Positions 54,301-64,000 of a DNA stretch of 64,000 nucleotides are shown piece by piece (positions within the stretch are counted from its first letter, which is position 1; each line of letters begins with the position of its first letter). A program made the position numbers and the translations under genes. Below the pieces are notes generated by a model. It did not search any database and was not told the origin of the DNA. It was given only the letters and a program-made list of their open reading frames with translations. Source of the DNA: Ostrinia nubilalis. Lineage: Eukaryota; Arthropoda; Insecta; Lepidoptera; Crambidae. The stretch covers positions 12,958,001-13,022,000 of the forward strand of contig NC_087092.1 of NCBI RefSeq assembly GCF_963855985.1, in the 5' to 3' direction.

Positions 54301-57300
54301 ATCTTATCGACTAATGTCCAACTGCCAAAACACAGCAATCTTGTACGAGTAACTTGTTATTATGGAGATAAGACTTAGGTGAGATGGTGGTAGCTAGCCA
54401 GGCGGACTTAAAACAAGCCCTACCACCGTCCTAACCGAGTAGAAACATTGCCTCGAGTAGGAATCAAACCTGGGACCTCTGTCTGAGAAAGTAGTCTAAC
54501 CGCTAACCAACAGAGGCAGTTAACTGACTGAATGTTAAATTAGTTATTAAGAATGACATTTCGTTTACAGTAAAAGAAAGCACGACAAAAAGGTTTGGTT
54601 ACTGTTGCATTCATCATTGCAATGTGCAATAAACAGCTATTACAGCAAGATAATAAAAATATCTCAAATGCACCAAAGGCATTATTTTTAGAAACATAAC
54701 TCATTGTTGTCTTGTGCAACGAATCATGCACGATCTACCAAGGCCAAGTAGAATGGAATGACCATGAATGAACCAGTAATGATGAGTAACACACTGTTGG
54801 TGATGTCTGAACTTGGTCTTTACGATGGCATCCAAGGGCAAGAGTATCATGAACTTTGGAAGTTTGGACAAATATTGACAATATTTCGGAAGATTCTTAA
54901 CACTGACGGTTGATTCTATTTGTGTTTTGTTATAAAATTTAGTAGGGAAGTCTGATGGTTCAACCTAAGGGTAAGAATAACACGAAGTTTTAAAAGTATG
55001 ACAATTAAGAATGCTCTTGTGATTTAATTTATCAGTTCATCAGCTGCCATTCACTTTAACTATGATATCAGCGTGCTCAGATGTCCATAAAGTGCGAGGC
55101 TGTATGCGGCAAAGATCACCCTTCATTCACTTCATTTCACATCATCATTTATTTTCATCGCCGTTTAGCGCCGCCAAGACAGTTAGGGGTTGAAATGGTC
55201 GCCATGACTGAAATCGTCAACATCATCAGTGAAACCTAGCTTTCTATTCTAATCTTCCTATTTTTATAACGATAATCTTTCTACGTAATGTCAAATTTTC
55301 GTGATGTTGTCGACAATTATTTATTTTAAGATTCGTGCATTTGTTTAGAGCGTTTAAATAAATCCGGTTCTGAATAACTTGTTTTCGATCCACTGAAACT
55401 TGTTTTAAAGTTATTTGTATGACTTTTCTTTTATTGTTTTCATAACATTCCTTACATCCGAAAGTTCTTTCTTTACTCTTACGAAGTTTCTATTTGTTTC
55501 AACAATTTTTGTTGCAGAATATTCGTTATGCAAGGGTTCGCGTACAGGCTGCGCCTGATCAACGCGATCGCGGTCGAATGCCCGGTGCTGGTCAGGATTG
55601 AGAGACACGAGATGGTCGTCATAGCAACCGATGGGAGGTCTGTCAAGCCTGCAGCTGCTAGGACTGTCCTGATTTATCCGGGTAAGTGGAAGGAATTATA
55701 TTCCTGTTGGCACCTAATCACTCTCTCTCTAATGTGTTACAATTTTAATGAGACATCAATTTGACGATGTGTAAAAACGCCTATTAGGACCCTATTTATT
55801 TATAGTGTAAATGATGATGATTAATTAATATTAAGAACCCAGTAGTCTGTTGAAATAAAGAAAAATTTTAGATCATTAAAGTCACCTTACTGTCTACATT
55901 AATCTTTTCAAACTGAAATTTTACTTGCTCTGCAGTAGGTAGGTACTTTTAGTAAAAGTTAACTTGAAAGTGTGAATGTAGTGATTAATTTAACCGAACA
56001 CGATCAAGGTACTTTCCAGTAATTTTGTATTGAGTGACTTAACAAGGGCAAGCACAAAAATCTTACAACTTTCTGACAATTTTATTTTATGACTAGCGGC
56101 CGCCCGCGACTTCGTACTCCTGGATTCCGATTTACCCCCTTAGGGGTTGAATTTTGCAAAATCCCATCTTAATGAGCACCTACTTTCTAAAAGGAACCCC
56201 CATGCGAAATTTGAGACTCCTAGCACTTGTAGTTTCTGAGATTTCATGATGAGTGAGTTAGTGAGTCAATGACCTTTCGCGAGTAGAGAGATTAAACACT
56301 CGATAATAACATTAAATATTTTCATATTATAAAATATTTTATACAAGATTTGAGCAAGTCCAGTCTAGCATTTAGTTAGGTAGTATCATTAGACAAGTTA
56401 GGTATTGAGTAAGAAATAGGCTAGCAAGACATTGATGGATATCTATGAACTTCAACCACTGGACACATTTATCTGATACTTATCTAAAATATAGAGCTAA
56501 TCTTAACATAGAGATTGCACAAGAAATTGGATTCTTTTTAAACACTACCGTCACTATAACGTACGTTTAACCGCTTGAGTCCCAGACGGCATTCATTAAT
56601 GTCATAACAATTGATTATCTATTGTGTCTAGATTCGCGGGCCTTGAAGGATTAATGTAACTTCTATCAATGTAAAAACTCATCGCCAAGCATAGTAGCCT
56701 CCACATACTGACTGACAACCTTTTTTTAACCCCCGACGCAAAAACAGAGGGGTATTACAAGTTTTTCTATGAGACATGAAACTGCAGCATGTAGAATTTT
56801 TCAACCTACAGGCAAAGCATAGTCGAATCAAACTACAATGTATTATTTGCGTAACAGGAAATTATTTTATACTTAAAATATTTCGTAAACTATGCAATTT
56901 GCACATTCAACTGAGAATGTGCATAGTTTCAGGCTTTCTGTTGCATTTTTATTTAATGACTGCCAAATATTTGTAATGTGTAGCAAGTCGTGAAGGCATG
57001 ACTCATTAAATTTAAGTAGTGTATTCAAAAATAAAAGTGAGAGATGACTTTTCACTGTCAGTGAGAGTGAGCAATCTGTCGCGCCGACCAGCGATCGACG
57101 GAGAAAGTAAAATTTTATTCAACAGCTAACCAATTAAAGTCAAACGGATTAAGTTTATCAATAAAATTCGCAAGCTACGATCTGATGGCTTGAGAAGATT
57201 ATTTTAAGAAACTAAATATAAGACAGAAAATTAACAATCCTCCTTTCTCTCCATTAATTGTGAAGGAAAAAGTTAATGTACCCTTATCCATCGTATAAGT

Positions 57301-60300
57301 TCTGTTAGGATCATTAACAATATCTACACAGGTATGTGTCTCACATCCACAATTAAATTATTATGATTAATTATCACCAAATATGATCTAATCATTAACA
57401 TTTAAGGATTTAGGATTGCGATTAGTTTCAATTACTTAACACAGTAACCTTTTTTGCAATATTGCAATTGCATGTTGCATTTCACTACCTGCCTATGCTA
57501 TAAAATTAAAAGCGCATTTAATATCATCGTATAAATTGTAATTAATTTCTGTCAGAAGAATGTAAGCTGTCAAAATTTTTAAAGACTATTAATAATTTCA
57601 AGCTTCAATGGTAACGATTAGTATCGATTAGTGCTAATATTTCATTTCCTTTAACCTTTTGTTGTTACGAGTAAGTACAATACTCCGAAAATCACAAAGT
57701 GGTTTCGTTTTCTACTAAAACGTAACTTGGCGTACAGCAAGGCAGTGTTTTAGGCCATTAACTAATGCTATATTTAGCTAGCCGACATCCGTCGCCAGTG
57801 AGAGGAGAAAGGCTTTCACATGGGTGTATAACTTGTGATCCAAGAGTTTAAGGTCAGCCATGGAACAGGTTTCGTTTTTTTCCATTTCACTTTCTATCTC
57901 ATGGTCAATAAACTACATTTTAACCGCAAAGCATTGACGCTAACGTAGCCTTTGTGGCTTGGGAAATAAGAGTGGAAATAGTTAATCACTTTTTGATTGC
58001 ATGCGATTTATAAGAGTGCATTAGCAGAGGATGGAATAACGTTCTTGTCAGTACAAAGGTTATTGCGATTTTACTTTCAGTTTTTCTGAACGCCTGAAGG
58101 ACTTTGTGCATAGTATTTTGCAACGTATTAATATTATAAATATGCGAAAGTTACTCAGTTGTCTGTCTAGTTGTTACATTTTACAGCTAGGCTGCTGATG
58201 ATTTTGATTTGATTGAGATTAGGCATATTGTTAAATATTGTTTTATTTGTCGATGACCGTGCGATGATACATTTCTACTTTCTCTGATAAAATTCCAAGA
58301 TTCGTGATCCTTAGCTTTGTGAATGAAATCGATCATCATACTCAGGCATTTTTTTTTGTCACAGAACTAAACCCACGTAGGCGAAGCTGCGGACTTAAGC
58401 CAGTTTTGTGTACATATGAAAATAGATGAAACTAGACCTATTTTTATCGACAAAAAAGAGGTCACAAAATTTTTGAGATTTTTTTTAAATTTTTTATAGA
58501 TTTTTTTTTCTTCTAATTACTTATTGTAAAGAAAACGTAATAACTTTTAAACTAAGCGGTATATCCTGATAAAATAAAAACAGTAATAATGCTAAATAAC
58601 AGGCGATACTAAAAAAATACATAAAATACACAAAAAATGCCAACAAATAATAAAAAATGATACTTTTTGAAAAAAATCTGCTTTTAAATTCGTGTTTTTT
58701 TGGTTATTTGATAAATTTCTCCAAAAAATGCCCCTATAACAGGTGGTTTTTATTACTTTGTATTATTCTCTATCGTATTATCTTTGTAAAACTAAAAATC
58801 GCATGTCTCTATCCCTATCACAACATTTACTATGATCAAACCGCTGGGAAACCGCTGGGAAGGGGTATCTTTGTTCAACAATTACGTCGAAACTAATAGA
58901 CGTAGACTAAAAAATTTACATTCGTTTTGTAGAATAGCTCAAATACTAATAATAAAATGCAAATAAAACATACCTTAACGACCTGGTTTTTCTTGTGTTG
59001 GGAAATAACTGTAAAAGATGTGAAAAAAATCATGTTTATTTCTAATTAAATCCATTCTTACACCCTTAAAATGTATGAAACTTGTATGTGTTTTCTACTT
59101 CTACTAATAGATTATTTTATTGGCTATCGCATAATATAAAATTTTTGCTTATTAATGTTAAACTACCCACGCTATCACTTGTTTTTGAAGGAAGAGGTGA
59201 AAACTTAAAATTAAAAACTTAAATCCTTGTAAATATGCGAGAAATGGGTCAAGCCCCAAATTTAAAGTATTTTCACCGATAAAATTGTCCATAGATTACG
59301 CCCTTAAAGTTTGATCACTACATGCCCGGACACACTGTATAAAAGCGAAAGGTCACTGACTGACTCACTCCTCACAAAATCTCAGAAACTACAAGCGCTA
59401 GGAGTCTCAAATATTGCCTTTTAAAACGGATTTTGCGAAACTTCACCCCTAAGGGGAAACGGGATCCACGCGTACGAAGTCGCGGGTCTAGTTCCATATA
59501 AATACATTGATATAACCAGTAGTTCTGGAATGGAGGCCACGTACCGGAAAACGCAGCGTGGGACGTCCACCCACAAGGTGGACCGACGACCTGATAAAGG
59601 TAGCGGGAAGGCGCTGGATGCAGGCCGCTACCAACCGTGCGATGTGGAAGTCATTGGGGGAGGCCTATGTTCAGCAGTGGACGTCCTGTGGCTGAAATGA
59701 TGATGATGATGATGAACCAGTAGTACCTAAGTATTCCTTGTTAAGATTTTTGGTTGTTCTACTGTCAGGATCAGGATCTGTTCAGATTCTGTTATCTTTG
59801 TATAAACTACTTCCATTAACAAATGCTCAGCTGAATAACTACAATCTATATTCTTCTTAATTTTCAGGTGAGCGAATGGACGTGGTGGTGCGAGCGTCGC
59901 AGGAGACCGGAGGGTACTGGGTAAGAGCGCGCGGCACCGGCGTGTGCGCAGGACTGGTGGCAGACGCGATGCTGATCTACTCGGGCTTCAACTACACGTC
60001 TATGCTGCATCAGGGACAGGTAAAACTGGAGAACACCCATAAATACTTCTTCTTCTTTACTTTAGTTGTAGGTTCAATACCTATTTAGTTCATTTGGATG
60101 AAGTTACGTAGAAAGAAGTGATTCTTCTTGGATACTTTTTATCCTGATAGTCATTTTCTATGACTTGAGACTTATTTATAATGCAATAAAGTACTATACA
60201 AGTTACCTGCCACGTTAAACATATTAACGATTAATCACCATCATTTGGGCCAGCACGTCTAGACGATGTATTCCGTGTTTTGTAAGCTCTGCAATGATAT

Positions 60301-63300
60301 TATGTCCATGAGGTCATATTACTAACTATAACTTCGTTGCAGGATAATTAAAAATTTGTGCAAGAGTGTTTTTATAGACCATTTCTATCAGAAAATTATA
60401 ACATAATCAAATGAACGAAGCTTACAATGTACTTACTTTAATTTTCTGCTCGTCTCAAACATTGATTGAGAGAAAATGCCATAATAATATGGCATTCAAT
60501 TCGCCTTTTATATTCTGTTTTGGGCATTTAAGTTTAAAACAAATTGATTCTGGTTTTCTAACTTTGCACCTGTATGTGGTTGTTCTTAACTTTCGAATAT
60601 CTCATCTAGTTCTTAGGGTCTTTTTTTCCAAGTGACAGGTTTAGGTTATAAAATGGAATTATCACGGCTTATGTTTATGCTTATGTTTTTTTTTCCAGAA
60701 CGAACTTGCCCAAGATTCTGATTGGTCAGCAGTATCCGGTCAAATGTTGGAATCATTACAAGATGTCGCCGAGGGACCTGACCCCAAGACTGTTTATTTG
60801 GGAATTGATAAAAACGTCGTAAATTTCAAGGAAAACGACGTTGATTTTAGATACATAAGTGATGCGATACCAAAGAAACCTTTCTACCCTGCTTCACTCG
60901 GTAAGTCCTTTCCTTTTTTCATTGATATATTAGTTGCTTTCTAATCAATAATATCTATAAGAATCCACATTTATGATCATAATATTACGAAAACATCATT
61001 CTACAAATAGCTAATACTTTCTTTAAACAGATTTTCATCATTAAACTTCCAAAAAGGGTTATGAACGTTTAGCATTTCATACATAATTCAAAGATCTCAA
61101 TGAAATGTATTTAAATTAACCTCTGTAACTTTGACTTTGGTGACTTCATCGATTGATCTCCCATCATTATGTTACGAGTATTGGTGACATTTATTAGTTA
61201 TGTTATACAAGTCAATCGATATCAAATTAACATAAATAATATCACCATTTCCACTTCTAATATAAATATTATTTTCCTTCCAGCTCTAAAGGAAAGTGGC
61301 GTAGTACAGATAAACGGCAAAAGCTTTCTGTACCCGAACTCTCCTATGTTGTTGTACCCTCGGGATGTGAAGGCTGACTTCACCTGCAAGGTTGGAGAGG
61401 AGGCGAAGAACCAGGAGCCACAGTGCGTGCTGACGATGGAGCCTGAAGGAGAAATGCTGGAGCTGGCTTTGGTCAACGAAGGTAGGCCTATCAGAATTTA
61501 GTTTCTATGATGACTAAGCTATTAAACCCCTACTTACACATTTTTTTAACTTCTAAGAATAGAAAGAGCTTCTCAATTAAGTTTATGTTTTTTATATTAG
61601 TTACCTTAAAGAACTCTGTTATTTGCAAAATTATTTTTTCTCAACTAAATTAATAACGACAAGCAGGTGTTATTGTTGATATTACTGAATAGGCATCCTT
61701 ATAGATTAATAACGTAATCTTATTAGTTTTTAGTTAAATTTCTTCAAATCTTTTTTGGAGTCTCATTATTTTTTTGTTTCAAAATCGTTCATTTCTAAAA
61801 CTACTGGGACAACTCATCCGCGGATGAGATTTTCTCGAATGAAATGTCATTTAAGTTTTAATAATAATATAGCACAGTTTATATTATAATAACACGGATA
61901 AAACAGCGATCATTAACACTAACTTAGCCTTGGCTTACCGGGCCACGAGACAGTTAAGCGTGTGTTTTACGAGATTATTAATTTTCATTTCGCAATCTTT
62001 GTCATGAACAAGACATTTTACTATGGCGTAAATCATAGCTTTAATTTGGGTTGTTTTGTAACATAATTAGGTACTTACCTATTTCGTCAAAATGTTATAA
62101 AAGTAACTATGGCCAATGATATCATTTAACAGTTGCAAGATGCTATGAGCATTTCGAAATGTAAAGTCTTTATTATTATTCTATCATTATATACGTTGCA
62201 TTGGGTTGCTCTTTGCTTGAAAATTTGAATAATTCATTTGCAAATTATTTATTCACTTAATGGTATTTGCTACTAACAAGAAGTTATAAAACTATGATGC
62301 AAACAATAATAGACGCAATATGACTGCACGTTGATATTTTGAGCTTAAATTCTTATCGGTTTTCCATATGGATAAGGTGAAAGGTCCATAAATTGCATAA
62401 GGTTGGACGGTAACTGTCTTTCAGATGGGCCGTCCTACATTTTTGTTTCCTTAATTTAGCTGCAAATCTTTTTGTCTAGGTCTGCGACTACCTATTCGTA
62501 ATAAGAAACATCAGATTTTATGTAAGAAGCTTGTATCAAACGTTATCAAGTATTGAAAACTAAACTTAAGACATTGAACGTGATGTGAGCAATATGATGA
62601 TGAAACATGAAAATTCATTTGACAAATATGAATTGTTTATTTAGTATATTCGTAGTAGTAGGTATATTCGTCTTGTTAGTGTTTGGACAAGACATGTTTG
62701 GGATTAAAGTCAATTAAGTAGCAATTTGATAGTAAAACAAATGAAAGGTGCTCATTCAAACTATTGAGCACGTTGTTGCCTTTCATAAATGACTGATTTC
62801 ACACCTGGCCATAAACAAAAGAAGAAGAAATGATTGATTGAATTCATCTTGAGAAAAAAGAAAAGAAACTTTTCTACAATCCATTCAAATAGGTTTCCCT
62901 CCACTTAAAATGTGCTTACTATAAATAGAAAATTGACTGTAACATTCATCAATGTTACATGGTGTTTTTGTTACTGCGTCTGTTGTGTTGTATAATACCG
63001 TGGACAGTTAAAGCTTTTGGTTCTTACATTGTCTTTATACGTAAGACATTGTTATTGAGATTTTCTTTAGAATATGAAATGAATACTAAACCTTCTTGTT
63101 GACAAGCTTAACCTGGTTTGGACTATAGAAGACAGAAATGAATAATTAATAGCTATAGGTATTAACTTATTTCTTTCACACGTTCCAGGTTTTGGCAGCA
63201 ATGACTCATATACATTCCACATGCATGGGCTGAGTGCTCAGATCGTTGCAACATGGCAGAGTCCTGATGGAAAACCTATTTCAAGGGAAGAATTCGAAAA

Positions 63301-63327
63301 ATTGATGGAAGATCAAAAAGTAGTGAG
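51336..63327 (+). CDS. MCORP: Multicopper oxidase-related protein, 3' end beyond the window
   Basis: Eight exons, all phases consistent: 51336-51459, 52186-52536, 53130-53343, 55518-55681, 59868-60019, 60699-60900, 61284-61481 and 63189-~63327 (about 514 codons so far). Exon 1 encodes a signal peptide (MKLLVCCLMIIVNISNNGKA). Cupredoxin domain 1 has ETIHWHGVEQRGTPHMDGVP and VTQCPI. Where insect laccases have HxH, this has YHSDSVSHQSDGVYGSL, with Asp for His. Domain 2 has FAYRLRLINA and IATDGRSVKP. In domain 3 the laccase HPFHLHG is YTFHMHG, losing its first His. The terminal His-Cys-His region is outside the window. Lost copper ligands point to MCORP, a secreted insect relative reported as needed for viability and ovary development in Tribolium, rather than an active laccase. 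Last-exon end uncertain (GC donor at 63328 or GT at 63332). Confidence 0.82.
51460..52185. other. MCORP intron 1
   Basis: Donor GTAAAT, acceptor ATTTTACAG. Nothing else is recognised. Confidence 0.6.
52987..53100 (-). mobile_element. LINE 3'-end fragment next to an MCORP splice acceptor
   Basis: On the minus strand it reads TAGGTAGACCGACGATCTGG, then CCTTGGGGGAAGCCTTTGCC and CAGTAGTGGACGTCATTTG: same family as 59530-59716. It ends only about 30 bases before the exon starting at 53130. Confidence 0.65.
54058..54198 (-). mobile_element. MITE, inverted copy of 48350-48495
   Basis: ATGCCATTCACAAACATTAC at the left and GCATCGTTTGTGAATACGGG at the right, with ACGAACCAATCACAGAGCTC inside: the reverse complement of the 48350 element with substitutions. 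Confidence 0.65.
54360..54519 (-). mobile_element. tRNA-derived SINE (minus strand)
   Basis: The minus-strand head at 54449-54518 reads like a tRNA: TGCCTCT...CGAGGCA pair as an acceptor stem (6 of 7), TGGTTAGCGGTTAG as an A box and GGTTTGATTCC as a B box. The T stem is degenerate, so it is not a functional tRNA gene. The body that follows (GGTGGTAGGGC to CTAGCTACCACC) is an inverted pair commonly seen in Lepidoptera SINEs. Confidence 0.6.
56092..56300 (-). mobile_element. Helitron-like Lepidoptera repeat, minus strand
   Basis: Starts ACTAGCGGCCGCCCGCGACT (reverse of the CTAGT end) and includes TTTACCCCCTTAGGGGTTGA and the AGTGAGTTAGTGAGTCA stretch. It is the inverted relative of 59336-59492. 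Confidence 0.5.
59336..59492 (+). mobile_element. Helitron-like Lepidoptera repeat
   Basis: CACTGACTGACTCACTCC, AAACTACAAGCGCTAGGAGT, TTCACCCCTAAGGGGAAACG and the end ACGAAGTCGCGGGTCTAGT. Shares all these parts in inverted order with 56092-56300. Confidence 0.5.
59530..59716 (+). mobile_element. LINE 3'-end fragment with coding remnant and (GAT)n tail
   Basis: One frame encodes the end of a reverse transcriptase: GRPPTRWTDDLIKVAG, RRWMQAATNRAMWK, SLGEAYVQQWTSCG, then TGA and a (GAT)n tail. This is the reference copy for the fragments at 25894, 45486, 50252 and 52987. Confidence 0.75.
60020..60698. other. MCORP intron 5
   Basis: Donor GTAAAA, acceptor TTTTTCCAG. Nothing else is recognised. 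Confidence 0.55.
60901..61283. other. MCORP intron 6
   Basis: Donor GTAAGT, acceptor TTCCTTCCAG. Nothing else is recognised. Confidence 0.55.
61482..63188. other. MCORP intron 7
   Basis: Donor GTAGGC, acceptor CACGTTCCAG. AT-rich; no repeat or exon recognised. Confidence 0.5.
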
Positions 63328-63367
63328 GCAAGTGACCTAATGATGTTAGAAAGTTTGTAATGAGGAT

Positions 63368-63573
63368 CAGTACCTCTAGTAGGAAAAACTTTCGAGTTCG
63401 TTTCGTTGCGTATTCAAAGTGTCATCGAAAAATTTTGTATGAAAAATTAAACAGCGCCCCCTATATTATAGCCGCCCTAGGGGGCGCTGTTTAATTTTTC
63501 ATACAAAATTTTTCGATGACACTTTGAATACGCAACGAAACGAACTCGAAAGTTTTTCCTACTAGAGGTACTG
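63368..63573. repeat. Perfect 95-bp inverted repeat with 16-base spacer in MCORP intron 8
   Basis: Left arm 63368-63462 (from CAGTACCTCTAGTAGG to ACAGCGCCCCCT), right arm 63479-63573 its exact reverse complement, spacer ATATTATAGCCGCCCT. It begins about 40 bases after the last visible exon. No target duplication is clear. It is either a very recent palindromic MITE or a locus able to form a long hairpin RNA. Confidence 0.92.
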
Positions 63574-64000
63574 TACTGTTGTAGAAAATTCAATAAAACT
63601 AGTATCTACTTTAATCTTTAAGACATAAGAAAGATATATCTTTTTGAATTATCCAAATCGGACCATTACTTACGAAGATATTAAGTAATAAACATAGGCC
63701 GTTTTTGCCGCTAAAAGTCAACGTACGCAGGGCCGCGTGACGTCACTATATCCGAATCGAGCGCAGCCGGCGTACTATTGGGATGGAAAATATTTTTTTC
63801 CAGCTAAACTATCAGTTTTAGAAAAAAACTTTTAATAACATTTATTCAACAAAATAAAGTAACCTATCGACCAGTAATTTTTAAAAATAAAAATTGTGAA
63901 AAATAAGTATAGCTATGTCCAAAAACCACATTTTTATAGGATTCGATGGAATGCGAAGACGCGGTTGGGGCGAGTGTAACTTTATGATTGTTTGTATTGA
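63574..64000. other. MCORP intron 8, continues beyond the window
   Basis: No further exon is seen. It contains a CRE-like GTGACGTCAC near 63738-63747, of unknown meaning. Confidence 0.4.

Larger units (their letters stand above)
53344..55517. other. MCORP intron 3
   Basis: Donor GTGAGC, acceptor TTGTTGCAG. Holds a MITE (54058-54198) and a SINE (54360-54519). The remainder is unrecognised. Confidence 0.5.
55682..59867. other. MCORP intron 4
   Basis: 4.2 kb; donor GTAAGT, acceptor TAATTTTCAG. Contains two Helitron-like repeats and a LINE end (see separate entries). Otherwise AT-rich and unrecognised. Confidence 0.5.

Noticed and set aside
54449..54518. Functional tRNA gene
   Set aside because: A and B boxes and most of an acceptor stem are present, but the T stem does not pair and SINE body sequence follows.
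51336..63327. Active laccase (MCO1 or MCO2)
   Set aside because: Copper-ligand positions are substituted in two motifs, so the MCO-related class is the better call.

Overview
The window is eukaryotic and almost certainly from a moth or butterfly. It is AT-rich, its genes are split by GT-AG introns, and promoters carry the arthropod TCAGT initiator. It also holds several repeats that I recognise as typical of Lepidoptera: LINE 3' ends of the GGGGGAGGCCTATGTTCAGC type followed by (GAT)n, Helitron-like repeats ending in CTAGT, tRNA-headed SINEs and many short foldback elements.

Positions 1-26,000 hold a cluster of related secreted or GPI-anchored glycoproteins: 965-1528 on the minus strand, and 2527-4533, 12528-13796 and 23636-25003 on the plus strand, plus a decayed copy at 25618-25893. 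All share two Cys-pair modules. Three have a long low-complexity N-terminal part (Ser/Gly-rich, or Pro/Lys/Thr-rich in one), a conserved short segment (hydrophobic in two of them) and a stretch crowded with N-glycosylation sites. This layout is that of vertebrate PrP/Shadoo, but I see no sequence homology to them. The third and fourth genes are a tandem duplicate pair, and their promoter and an upstream block are duplicated too. Two Ty3/gypsy elements sit in the duplicate: an old, internally deleted one at 8921-12296, just upstream of the third gene, and a young, apparently intact 7.67-kb one at 15406-23075 in reverse orientation, with LTRs identical by eye and a canonical -1 frameshift heptamer at the gag stop.

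Positions 26,000-35,000 are gene-poor and hold MITEs, a 5'-truncated LINE with a 13-bp target duplication, and Helitron-like repeats. At 35451-42496 lie the last two coding exons of an adenosine receptor (AdoR). The exon for TM4-TM5 is followed by five more partial tandem copies, and the long intron also holds a 177-bp tandem repeat and a foldback element.

Positions 46279-49799 encode a complete four-exon insect odorant receptor (386 aa). Positions 51336 to beyond 63,300 encode the first eight exons of a multicopper-oxidase-like protein. Copper-ligand positions are replaced in it, which fits the insect MCO-related protein (MCORP); the gene runs off the right edge. Its last visible intron contains a perfect 95-bp inverted repeat.

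Exon boundaries were set by eye from splice consensus and reading-frame phase; every internal junction given for the odorant receptor and MCORP keeps the frame. The genes do not form a pathway; the functional coherence lies in the tandem glycoprotein family at the left.
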